Origin: Rhizobacter terrae
Lineage (GTDB): Bacteria > Pseudomonadota > Gammaproteobacteria > Burkholderiales > Burkholderiaceae_C
Reading direction: 5' to 3'
Length of the DNA: 64,000 nucleotides
NCBI RefSeq assembly: GCF_003852895.1
Contig: NZ_QUSW01000001.1
Coordinates: 62,001-126,000 of the forward strand
Position 1 is the stretch's first letter, and every line of letters begins with the position of its first letter. Positions 16,105 to 23,742 of this stretch are shown here, one piece after another. The notes under the pieces were generated by a model that had not been told where the DNA came from, did no database searches, and was given only the letters and a program-made list of their open reading frames with translations. Position numbers and translations under genes: made by a program.

Positions 16105-16881
16105 ATGGCAAACCTCGGCACCGAACGCGTCCTGCACGTGCACCACTGGAACGACACCCTGTTCTCGTTCCGCACCACCCGCGACCCCGCGCTGCGATTC
16201 CGCAATGGCCACTTCGTCATGATCGGCCTGCCCGTGGACGGCAAGCCCCTGCTGCGCGCCTACAGCGTGGCCAGCGCCAACCACGACGAGCACCTCGAAT
16301 TCTTCAGCATCAAGGTCGAGAACGGCCCCCTCACTTCGCGGCTGCAGCACCTCAAGCCCGGCGACGAGATCATCGTGGGCCGCAAGCCCGTGGGCACCCT
16401 GGTGCTCGATGACCTGCGCCCCGGCCGCAACCTGTACCTGCTGTCCACGGGCACGGGCCTGGCTCCCTTCATCAGCATCATCCAGGACCCCGAGACCTAC
16501 GAGCGCTTCGAGAAGGTGGTGCTCGTGCACGGCGTGCGCCAGGTCGACGAGCTGGCCTATGCCGACTTCTTCCAGCACCAGTTGCCCGAGCATGAGTTCC
16601 TGGGCGAGATGCTCAAGGACAAGCTGATCTACTACCCCACCGTCACCCGCGAGCAGTTCCGCAACATGGGCCGGCTGACGGACCTGATCGAGTCGGGCAA
16701 GCTGTGCGCCGACATCGGCCTGCCGATGATCGACCCCGCCAGCGACCGCGTGATGATCTGCGGCAGCGAGGCCATGCTCAAGGACACCTGCAAGCTGCTG
16801 GATGCGCGTGGGTTCCAGATCAGCCCGCGCCAGGGTGAGCAGGGCGATTACGTGATCGAACGTGCGTTTGTTGAAAAATAA
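16105..16881 (+). CDS. fpr: Ferredoxin-NADP reductase
   Basis: 258 residues, the typical bacterial FPR length. FAD-binding RAYSVASANHDE with KPLLRAYS, the NADP-binding text LLSTGTGLAPFISIIQDPE and the C-terminal AFVEK end of subclass I reductases. It moves electrons between NADPH and ferredoxin or flavodoxin in the cytoplasm and is often oxidative-stress induced. The start follows CAATCGATC with no strong ribosome site. It is the only plus-strand gene here. A perfect inverted repeat lies just after its stop. Confidence 0.95.
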   Translation: MANLGTERVLHVHHWNDTLFSFRTTRDPALRFRNGHFVMIGLPVDGKPLLRAYSVASANHDEHLEFFSIKVENGPLTSRLQHLKPGDEIIVGRKPVGTLVLDDLRPGRNLYLLSTGTGLAPFISIIQDPETYERFEKVVLVHGVRQVDELAYADFFQHQLPEHEFLGEMLKDKLIYYPTVTREQFRNMGRLTDLIESGKLCADIGLPMIDPASDRVMICGSEAMLKDTCKLLDARGFQISPRQGEQGDYVIERAFVEK

Positions 16882-16926
16882 GGTGGATTGAGAGGGGGCC
16901 GGCTGTCGCGCAAGGCCCACTTCAAG

Positions 16927-17007
16927 CACAGAGAACACAGAGGGCCACAGAGCCCACAGAGACAAATCAAATCTCTGTGGGCTCTGTGGCCCTCTGTGTT
17001 CTCTGTG
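16927..17007. repeat. Perfect 36-bp inverted repeat built from CACAGAG units
   Basis: Left arm 16927-16962 and right arm 16972-17007 are exact reverse complements around a 9-base spacer (CAAATCAAA). Each arm is itself four spaced CACAGAG units. The element sits between the convergent ends of fpr and the threonine dehydratase-like gene, so as RNA it would form a very strong hairpin on either strand. It has no T-tract. It could serve as a two-way terminator or be a dispersed intergenic repeat. Confidence 0.95.
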
Positions 17008-17070
17008 TCAACTTCAACGCCACACCTGATCCCGTTCGTCACTGAACAAGCGGGACCACGCATCACGCAA

Positions 17071-18108
17071 TCATCCCTCCGCGCCGCGAGCCACCAGTTC
17101 GCTGAACCTCGCCGGGTCGATGTTCGATCCGCACACGATCAGCGCGACCTTCTTGCCGTCCAGCCGGCCTCGCAGGGGCCCGAGCAGCGCCGCGGTGGCG
17201 GCGGCTGCAGCGGGTTCGGCGACCAGCTTCATGTCGCGGAACAGGTAGAACATGCCGCGGCACATCTCCTCGTCCCACACCCGCACGATGTCGTCCACGA
17301 AGCGGTGGCACACGCCGAAGCTGTAGGGCAGTGCATACGGCGCGCCCAGGCTGTCGGCCACGGTGTCCACGCGTTCGAGCTTGACCGGCGAGCGCTCGCG
17401 GAAGCTGCGGTACATCGCATCCGCGCCGAAAGGCTCGATGCCCAGCACCTCGCAGCGCGGGTTGACCTGCTTCACCGCCGCGGCGATGCCTGCGCACAGG
17501 CCGCCACCGCCCACGGGCACCACCACCGCATCGAGATCGGGCACCTGGCGCATCAGCTCCAGGCCGATGGTGCCGGTGCCCTGTGCGGTGAGCGGGCCGT
17601 CGAATGGATGGATCATCGTCCGGCGCTCTTCCTCGACCAGGCGATTGGCCAGCGCGAAGGCCTCGTGGATGGTGTCGGTGAGCAGCACCTCGGCGCCGTC
17701 GGCCTGCGAGGCCGCGATGCGCGCGGGGCTCGCATGGCGAGGCATGCACAGCTTGGCATGCGTGCCGCAGGCCTTGGCAGCGTAGGCCACCGCCATCGCA
17801 TGGTTGCCCGCGCTGCAGGCGACCACGCCGCGCTTGAGCGCCGCGGCGTCCAGCGAGGCCACGTTGTTCAGCGCGCCACGCAGCTTGAAAGTGCCGGTGC
17901 GCTGGAAGAGTTCGAGCTTGAGCCACACCTCGGTGCTGGGATGCAGCGCCTGCTCGACGATGCCGGTGCGCCACTGCCACACGGGTGTCTCCAGCACCTT
18001 GCCGCGCAGGCGCTGCGCGGTGCGCTCGATGTCGGCCAGGGTCGGGAAGTCGCTGGAAAGCTCAGGGGCGGACGACGCAACGGGCGTGTCGGCGACTGCG
18101 AAAGACAT
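17071..18108 (-). CDS. PLP-dependent threonine/serine dehydratase family enzyme
   Basis: 345 residues, shorter than biosynthetic IlvA because it lacks the C-terminal regulatory ACT-like domains, so it resembles catabolic or racemase-like members. The PLP lysine is Lys75 (GTFKLRGA), the substrate loop is SAGNHAMAVA, and the phosphate-binding Gly run is PVGGGGLCAG. The reaction is probably dehydration of Thr or Ser to the 2-oxo acid and ammonia, but related members act on threo-hydroxyaspartate or diaminopropionate. It is transcribed alone, with a 336-base gap downstream of the repeat-protein stop. Confidence 0.88.
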   Translation of the reverse strand: MSFAVADTPVASSAPELSSDFPTLADIERTAQRLRGKVLETPVWQWRTGIVEQALHPSTEVWLKLELFQRTGTFKLRGALNNVASLDAAALKRGVVACSAGNHAMAVAYAAKACGTHAKLCMPRHASPARIAASQADGAEVLLTDTIHEAFALANRLVEEERRTMIHPFDGPLTAQGTGTIGLELMRQVPDLDAVVVPVGGGGLCAGIAAAVKQVNPRCEVLGIEPFGADAMYRSFRERSPVKLERVDTVADSLGAPYALPYSFGVCHRFVDDIVRVWDEEMCRGMFYLFRDMKLVAEPAAAAATAALLGPLRGRLDGKKVALIVCGSNIDPARFSELVARGAEG

Positions 18109-18444
18109 GGGGGTACTCCATTCGGTTCGGATTGCATGATGCGCCAGTCGGCGCGCGAGTGCAGGCAGGGGGACCGCTGAGCACCGGCGCGACGCCGCAG
18201 CTCAACGATCCTTGCGAATTCGAATGGAGGCCTGAATGGATTCGACCGCGAACGCAGGCCAGACGCAGGGAGCGTCGGCGCGGGGCGTTGGGCGGGTCGG
18301 GAGATTCACGCGGCAGATCATAGCCTGTGAATCGGCGGAGGTGGGGTGAGGAGTGGACGGCCCGAGGGAGTTTCGGCTCGCGCCATCGGCCCCCTCACCC
18401 CGGCCCTCTCCCGCGAGGGAAGAGGGAGAACTTGCACGGGCGGT
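18109..18444. other. Gene-free gap with one intergenic repeat
   Basis: 336 bases between the start of the dehydratase-like gene and the stop of the repeat-protein gene, both on the minus strand. I see no plausible gene. It should hold the dehydratase promoter. The left end of the stretch near the repeat protein carries the hairpin repeat listed separately. No tRNA or riboswitch-like structure was recognised. Confidence 0.6.
18391..18426. terminator. CCCTCTCCC hairpin repeat, likely terminator of the repeat-protein gene
   Basis: CCCTCTCCC at 18404-18412, loop GCGA, then GGGAAGAGGG at 18417-18426 with one bulged A. It is preceded by CCCCTCACCCCGG. This wording is a common short intergenic repeat of beta- and gammaproteobacteria (from memory). 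It lies 19 bases past the minus-strand stop at 18445, where it can act as a terminator. Confidence 0.6.
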
Positions 18445-19281
18445 TCAGGCCGCCTTCGCGCTGGGTTCGACAGCGCACCACGCGGCCTTCGCACGCGGCT
18501 CGGTCGGCTCCAGGGCACACCAGGCGGCGGCTGCTTCGCGAGTGGCAGGCTCGATGGCGCACCACGCCGCCTCGGCCTTCACCGGCTCCACGGCACACCA
18601 GGCCGCGTCGGACTTGGCGGTCGGCTCCACCGCGCACCATGCTGCTTTCGCCACGGCAGTGGGCTCCACTGCGCACCAGGCAGCCTTCGCCTTCGCGGAA
18701 GGCTCCACAGCACACCATGCGGCCTTGCCTTCGGCCTGGGGCTCCACGGCACACCATGCCGCCTTGGCTTCGGCAGACGGCTCGACGGCGCACCACGCAG
18801 CCTTGCCTTGCGCGCTGGGCTCCACGGCACACCACGCGGCCTTCACCGAGGGCTCCACCGCGCACCAGGCCGAAGCCTTGGGCATCTCCTCGCCGAACTC
18901 CTTGAGGTACAGCTCCTGCATCTTGTCGAAGGCGTTGTCCAGCGCCTTCGCATCCTCTTCGCCGCGCAGGCCGAGGTAGGGGAAGTGGTGCAGGAAGCGG
19001 CCGAAGGTGGCGTCGCAGTCGGCCGCGTACTTGCGCGTGTCCAGGATGTGCATGTGCCAGAAGCGGTCGATGTCCTGCTCGGGCGCGAGGGTCATCTCCG
19101 GGTACTTCGCATGCAGCGTGAGGTAGCGCTTGTACGCGAGCTCCATCGCATCGGCGTATTCGTCGGACCAGCCATAGCCATCTTCCTTGCGCGTGGCCTT
19201 GAACTTGATCATGCTCAAGTCCATCGCCTGGATCGCTGCAACCGTCTGGGCCAGGGTCTTCTTCGGGTTGGAAAGGGTCAT
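18445..19281 (-). CDS. DUF1399/GRDP-like protein with eleven C-terminal AWCAVEP repeats
   Basis: 278 residues from the ATG at 19281, which has GGAAG 7 bases upstream; in-frame starts at 19344 and 19293 are less likely. No signal peptide. The N-terminal domain (about 1-135) carries IDRFWHMHILDTRKYAADC and FGRFLHHFPYLGLRGEED, the pattern of bacterial proteins annotated as glycine-rich domain-containing/DUF1399. From about residue 138 to the end there are eleven copies of AWCA(V/I/L)EP, separated by 4-7 residue spacers usually ending in Lys. Every copy keeps Trp-Cys and Glu-Pro. It lies 78 bases downstream of the EAL gene. It could be a multi-core modified-peptide precursor or a thiol/metal-binding array; no modifying enzyme was recognised nearby. 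Confidence 0.9.
   Translation of the reverse strand: MTLSNPKKTLAQTVAAIQAMDLSMIKFKATRKEDGYGWSDEYADAMELAYKRYLTLHAKYPEMTLAPEQDIDRFWHMHILDTRKYAADCDATFGRFLHHFPYLGLRGEEDAKALDNAFDKMQELYLKEFGEEMPKASAWCAVEPSVKAAWCAVEPSAQGKAAWCAVEPSAEAKAAWCAVEPQAEGKAAWCAVEPSAKAKAAWCAVEPTAVAKAAWCAVEPTAKSDAAWCAVEPVKAEAAWCAIEPATREAAAAWCALEPTEPRAKAAWCAVEPSAKAA
18448..18873 (-). repeat. Eleven in-frame coding repeats (33-42 bases each)
   Basis: The array encodes the AWCAVEP units of the preceding entry. Period is mainly 39 bases, with shorter and longer units at the ends. Codons differ between copies at silent positions (Cys as TGC or TGT, Ala as GCC, GCG, GCA or GCT, Pro as CCC, CCG or CCT) while the amino acids stay fixed, so the copies are held by selection on the peptide and are not freshly duplicated DNA. 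It is not a CRISPR array. Confidence 0.9.
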
Positions 19282-19359
19282 GAGAACTTCCATGAGGGGG
19301 CGTTGAACGCCCAGGAGCGACCGCCCCCGGGTCGTGGGGTCCACTGCCCGTGGGCCGCT

Positions 19360-22300
19360 TCAGGCGGCCACCGGGACAGCGAATTGGGTGCGCAGGTGGC
19401 GCGCCATGAAGGCGCAGACGTCCTCGGCGGGCATGGGCTTGCACAGCCAGTAGCCCTGGATCTCGTCGCAGCCGTGGGCGCGCAGGTAGGCCAGTTGCTC
19501 GGCGGTCTCCACGCCTTCGGCCACCACCTTCATGCGAAGGCCGTGGGCCAAGGTCACGATGCCGTCGGCGAGTGCCTGCGAATCGGGGTCCTGCGAGAGG
19601 TCGTTGACGAAGCTGCGGTCGATCTTCACCGTCGTCAGCGGGAAGCGCTTGAGGTAGGACAGCGACGAGTAGCCGGTGCCGAAATCGTCGATGGCCAGGC
19701 CCACGCCGAGCCGGCGGATCTGCTGCAGCAGCTGCGCCGTGGTCTCGGGGCTCTTCATCATCACGCTCTCGGTGATCTCCAGCTCCAGCAGCTCGGGGTT
19801 GAGCCCGGTCTCGTTGAGCACGCCGGCGATGTCTTCCACCAGCGAGTCGCTCGCGAACTGGCGCACCGACAGGTTCACGCTCATCTGCACCGGCGGCAGG
19901 CCGCGGCTTTGCCAGTCGCGTGCCTCGGCACAGGCAGTACGCAGCGCCCACAGGCCCATGGGCACGATGAGGCCCGTCTCTTCAGCGATCGGAATGAACT
20001 GCGCCGGCGACACCATGCCCAGCACCGGATGGCGCCAGCGCATCAGTGCCTCCACGCCCACGATGCGCTGCGTGCGCAGGTCCATCTTGGGCTGGTAGTG
20101 CATTTCGAGCTCGTTGCGCTCCAGTGCCCGGCGCAGGCCGCTTTCGAGCATGAGGCGTTCGGTTCCCTGAGCATTCATCTGCGCGGCGTAGAACTCATGC
20201 CCGCCGCGTCCCTTGTCCTTGGCGCGGTACATCGCCGTGTCCGCGTTCTTCAGCAGCGTCTCGCCGTCGGTGCCGTCTTCCGGGTACACGCTCACGCCGA
20301 TGCTGGCGCTGACATTGAGCTCTCGCCCGTCGATGACGAAGGGCTCGGCGCAGCAGGCCAGCACCTTCTCCGCGACCACTGCCGCATCGCTGGCCTTGGA
20401 CAGGTTCTCCACCACCAGCACGAATTCGTCGCCGCCGAAGCGGGCCACCGCGTCGTCCTCGCGCAGCACGCCGCTCAGGCGTTCGGCGCAGGCCTTGATG
20501 AGCGCGTCGCCCACGCCATGGCCCAGCGTGTCGTTGATGCGCTTGAAGCGGTCCAGGTCCACGAACATCACCGCGAAGCGCTTCTGGTGGCGGTTGCTGC
20601 GCTTGATGGCGCGCGCCATGTCGCGCTGCAGGGTGGCGCGGTTGGACAAGCCGGTGAGCGAGTCGTGCGTGGCCACGTAGCGCAGCGCCTGCTCGGCATG
20701 CTTGCGCTGCTCGTACTGCGCCAGCTGCAGGCCGATCGCGCGCAGCGTGTCCAGCATGTCGCTGTCGATGTCGAAGGGGCGGCGGCTGAAGAGCTCCAGC
20801 GCGGACGACTTGCCCACGCTGAGCATGGGAACGATCAGGCCCGACACGAGGCCGGCCTGCCCGGCCAGCGCGTCGCGGGTGAAGTGGTCGGTGCTGCGCG
20901 AGGTGTCCACCACCACCGCCTCGCCGGCCAGGAAAGCCCGCCCCAGCGAGCCTTCGTCGGCACGGTAGCTCAGCGTGCGGCTGATGCGCACGAACTGCTC
21001 GATGGCTTCGTCCGTGCCTTCCTGCCAGGCCGCGCTGCACCGCACGGCGCTGTTGTCGCGAATGGTCCACAGGCTGCCGCAGTCCCAGCCGATGTGAGAA
21101 CACACCGCGGCCAGCGCACCGGACATCACCGTCTCATGCTCGCCGTCGCAGACCAGCAATTGCGCCACCTCGTGTTCGAGGCGCATGCGCATCACGGCCT
21201 TGCGACGTTGCGTGTCGTCGCGCACGGTGCAACGCAGCGACAGGCGGCCGTTTTCCTCGGCGACCTGGATGATGGTGTGCACCCAGCGGCGCGTGCCGTC
21301 GGGCAGCCACAGCTGATGCTCGCACTCGGCACGCTCGCGCGACTCCTGCGCGTCGGCCAGCAGGCGGGTCACGTCGCGGCGCTCTTCGGAAGGCACGCGC
21401 GACAGCAAGGTGGCCAGCTCCACCGGCTGGCCTTCAGGCAGGCCGAACATGCGCATGGCCTGCTCGGAGCAATGCACTTCGCCGGAGTGCACGTCGATCA
21501 CCCAGCTGCCGAGGTTGGCCACCTGCTGGGCTTCGTCGAGGCGGCGCTGGCTCACGCGCAGGTGCTGGGTCATCGAACGGGCGATGCCCTCGGCGCGGCC
21601 GCGCGAGGTGTTGAGCGAATACACGATGCCGGCGAGCAGGGCGCTGATGGCCAACCCCGAGAGCGCGACCACGGCACCGATGGAACGGTCCAGCCAGCCC
21701 ATCACCTGGTCGGGGGGCTGCGAGGTCTGCACCAGCCATGAATGGCCGCCCATGTCGAAGACGAAGGTGCGGTCAAAGGCCGCAGCGGCGGCCTTGTCGT
21801 CGGCCGCCGGCTGCTGCGTGTCAAACAGCAGGTTGGCGTCTTTGGTGTGAAGTTGATCGACGGGCACCGGATCGGTGGCGCCCATCGAGCTGCCCTTGCT
21901 CGGCCCGGCGTCGTACAGGCGGATACGGGGCGCTTCGTTGCCGCTGATGCCGGCCACGTCCTTCATCATCTCGGCCACGCGAAAGCCCGCGCCGACCGAG
22001 CCGATGTAGGCCGCGCGCCGCTCGTCCACCGTGTCGTGCGGCATGTCGCCGCGGTAGACCGGCAGGCGCATCGCCAGGCCAATGTCGGATTCGCGGCCCT
22101 TGATCTGGATCTTGCGGCCCGACGAGGTCAGCCCGTTGTTGTCGCGGGCCTGCTCCAGCGCCTTCATGGCCGTGGGCACCGCGCTCAGGTCGCGGCCCAG
22201 CGTGGCCTCGTTGCCGGCCAGCGGCTCGATGTAGGCCAGCGGGTGATAGAAGGCACGTTCACCCGGTGGCACGATGGCGATCTTCGACGCGAGTGCCGGT

Positions 22301-22686
22301 GCAAGCGCGGGGTCCGACCGCAGCGAGGCTTCGAACTCCGCCCTGGCGGCGGCCGGCACGTAGGGCGCGTAGTTCAGGACCTGGAAGCCGGGAAATTTCT
22401 CGGCGATGTTCAAGCCGGTCACGTACTGGCGAAAGCGCGTGCGCGACACCGTCTCGCTGGTGTTGAACAGGGCCCGCAGGCCGATGAGGACTTCGGTGTA
22501 GCCGTCGAAGCGATCCTGCACCTTGCGTGCGGCATCCAGCGACACCGCATCGAACCTGCTTTGGGCGCCCCGCTCGATTTCCTGGTGTGCCGTCACGGCC
22601 AGGACGGCGGACAGTGCAGCGCCGACGCTGAACACGATGATGGGCAAGACGAACTTGCCGCGCAGGAACTCGAGACGCTTCACCAT
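19360..22686 (-). CDS. CHASE-PAS-GAF-GGDEF-EAL cyclic-di-GMP protein
   Basis: About 1108 residues. N-terminal helix, periplasmic CHASE domain (about 35-280, with YTEVLIGLRALFNTS and FPGFQVLNYAPYVP), second helix near 330, PAS (ANLGSWVIDVHSGEVHCSE), GAF (about 500-640), GGDEF with an intact active site (RFGGDEFVLVVE, near residue 749) and EAL (VEALMRWRHP near 877; DDFGTGYSSLSYLKRFPLT). It senses an extracellular cue and probably both makes and degrades cyclic-di-GMP. The start at 22686 has GGGAGTGG upstream; an ATG at 22710 would add eight residues. The repeat protein follows on the same strand. Confidence 0.93.
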   Translation of the reverse strand: MVKRLEFLRGKFVLPIIVFSVGAALSAVLAVTAHQEIERGAQSRFDAVSLDAARKVQDRFDGYTEVLIGLRALFNTSETVSRTRFRQYVTGLNIAEKFPGFQVLNYAPYVPAAARAEFEASLRSDPALAPALASKIAIVPPGERAFYHPLAYIEPLAGNEATLGRDLSAVPTAMKALEQARDNNGLTSSGRKIQIKGRESDIGLAMRLPVYRGDMPHDTVDERRAAYIGSVGAGFRVAEMMKDVAGISGNEAPRIRLYDAGPSKGSSMGATDPVPVDQLHTKDANLLFDTQQPAADDKAAAAAFDRTFVFDMGGHSWLVQTSQPPDQVMGWLDRSIGAVVALSGLAISALLAGIVYSLNTSRGRAEGIARSMTQHLRVSQRRLDEAQQVANLGSWVIDVHSGEVHCSEQAMRMFGLPEGQPVELATLLSRVPSEERRDVTRLLADAQESRERAECEHQLWLPDGTRRWVHTIIQVAEENGRLSLRCTVRDDTQRRKAVMRMRLEHEVAQLLVCDGEHETVMSGALAAVCSHIGWDCGSLWTIRDNSAVRCSAAWQEGTDEAIEQFVRISRTLSYRADEGSLGRAFLAGEAVVVDTSRSTDHFTRDALAGQAGLVSGLIVPMLSVGKSSALELFSRRPFDIDSDMLDTLRAIGLQLAQYEQRKHAEQALRYVATHDSLTGLSNRATLQRDMARAIKRSNRHQKRFAVMFVDLDRFKRINDTLGHGVGDALIKACAERLSGVLREDDAVARFGGDEFVLVVENLSKASDAAVVAEKVLACCAEPFVIDGRELNVSASIGVSVYPEDGTDGETLLKNADTAMYRAKDKGRGGHEFYAAQMNAQGTERLMLESGLRRALERNELEMHYQPKMDLRTQRIVGVEALMRWRHPVLGMVSPAQFIPIAEETGLIVPMGLWALRTACAEARDWQSRGLPPVQMSVNLSVRQFASDSLVEDIAGVLNETGLNPELLELEITESVMMKSPETTAQLLQQIRRLGVGLAIDDFGTGYSSLSYLKRFPLTTVKIDRSFVNDLSQDPDSQALADGIVTLAHGLRMKVVAEGVETAEQLAYLRAHGCDEIQGYWLCKPMPAEDVCAFMARHLRTQFAVPVAA

Positions 22687-23054
22687 GGCCACTCCCAGTC
22701 GGCCCACCATCTGAGAACGGCATGCCGACGACTCTGGTGTCTTTCACGGGCCATCAACGAGCGCCCAACACCTGGCCGCGCCCCGGCGGATGCACGCCTG
22801 CGAACACGGATCGTCTGACCTGCTGCGTACGCCTCGGCGCTCGTATCGGCGCATCCCCTCGGGGCGACATGGTGCAACGCTGGTCTGGCATCGACCGTCG
22901 GCACCCCATACCGCCTGCCTTCGATCGAATGCGATGACTTTAGGGATGACCCTGAAGGCTGAACAGTCAGCGGCCCGACAAGCGCGCTGTACGAACTTTT
23001 CCTACAAGCCTGCAGATGTGAACTTTTCCACTGACCTTCGGGCACCATGGGCAC
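22687..23054. other. Divergent promoter region
   Basis: 368 bases between the divergent EAL and glycosylase genes. No credible gene is seen. Near the glycosylase end the ten-base word GAACTTTTCC occurs twice in direct orientation (22993-23002 and 23020-23029), 27 bases apart, just upstream of the start at 23055. This could be an operator pair, but no known regulator motif matches. Confidence 0.5.
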
Positions 23055-23612
23055 ATGGCAAACGTGATCGACTTCTCGAAAGACTCGGAGACAGTCGCGC
23101 GCGCCCTGATCGGCACCACGGTGCTGATCGACGGCGTGGGCGGACGCATCGTGGAGACCGAGGCCTATGACCGCGAGGACCCGGCCTCGCACAGCTTCTC
23201 TGGGCCGACGCCACGCAATGCCGTCATGTTCGGGCCGCCGGGCCGCGTCTACGTGTACCGCTCCTACGGCATCCACTGGTGCCTGAACTTCGTGTGCCGC
23301 GAAGAGGGCCACGGCGCGGGGGTGCTGATCCGCGCGATCGAGCCCACGCACGGCATCGATCGCATGCGCGAGCGGCGCGGCGTGGAGGATGTGCGATTGC
23401 TGTGCAGTGGACCGGGCCGCCTGTGCCAGGCGATGGGCGTGACCCGCGACTTCAACGGCCTGCCGCTGGATGCACCGCCCTTCGAGTTGATCGTGCCCGG
23501 CCGCCGCGCCAAGACCGTGAGCGGCCCGCGCATCGGCATCTCCAAGGCCATCGACGTGCCCTGGCGCTTCGGCCTGGCCGGATCCATGTACGTGTCAAGG
23601 CCCTTCCGCTAG
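23055..23612 (+). CDS. mpg: DNA-3-methyladenine glycosylase (AAG/MPG family)
   Basis: 185 residues, at the short end for this family. Active-site text RIVETEAYDREDPASHSFSG (catalytic Glu in VETEAY) and the conserved core GRVYVYRSYGIHWCLNFVC. The enzyme cuts the glycosidic bond of alkylated purines such as 3-methyladenine in base-excision repair. The ATG at 23055 follows GGGCAC without a strong ribosome site. It is transcribed alone, and the next gene starts 130 bases on. A CCCCC-ATCGGA-GGGGG hairpin lies at 23621-23636. Confidence 0.93.
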   Translation: MANVIDFSKDSETVARALIGTTVLIDGVGGRIVETEAYDREDPASHSFSGPTPRNAVMFGPPGRVYVYRSYGIHWCLNFVCREEGHGAGVLIRAIEPTHGIDRMRERRGVEDVRLLCSGPGRLCQAMGVTRDFNGLPLDAPPFELIVPGRRAKTVSGPRIGISKAIDVPWRFGLAGSMYVSRPFR

Positions 23613-23620
23613 GGGCCTCA

Positions 23621-23636
23621 CCCCCATCGGAGGGGG
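23621..23636 (+). terminator. Possible hairpin terminator after mpg
   Basis: CCCCC, loop ATCGGA, GGGGG, beginning 9 bases after the glycosylase stop. There is no T-run after it, so it is either a weak terminator or a common intergenic hairpin. Confidence 0.4.
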
Positions 23637-23742
23637 CCGCCTCACGGCGATACTTCACCTCGATTTCACGCCCCCTTCATACGGCCCCGACGAGGCCCAC
23701 GGAAGATCCGGCGTGACGCACACCTGCGGAGGAAGGAATCTC

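Noticed and set aside
18448-18873. Regular repeats that could suggest a CRISPR array
   Set aside because: The units are in-frame codons with silent differences and short spacers; there are no identical repeats and no cas genes.
18346-21741. A 1131-codon open frame on the plus strand
   Set aside because: It runs antisense to the repeat protein and the GGDEF-EAL gene; its composition is that of a mirror frame and the minus strand holds clear domains.
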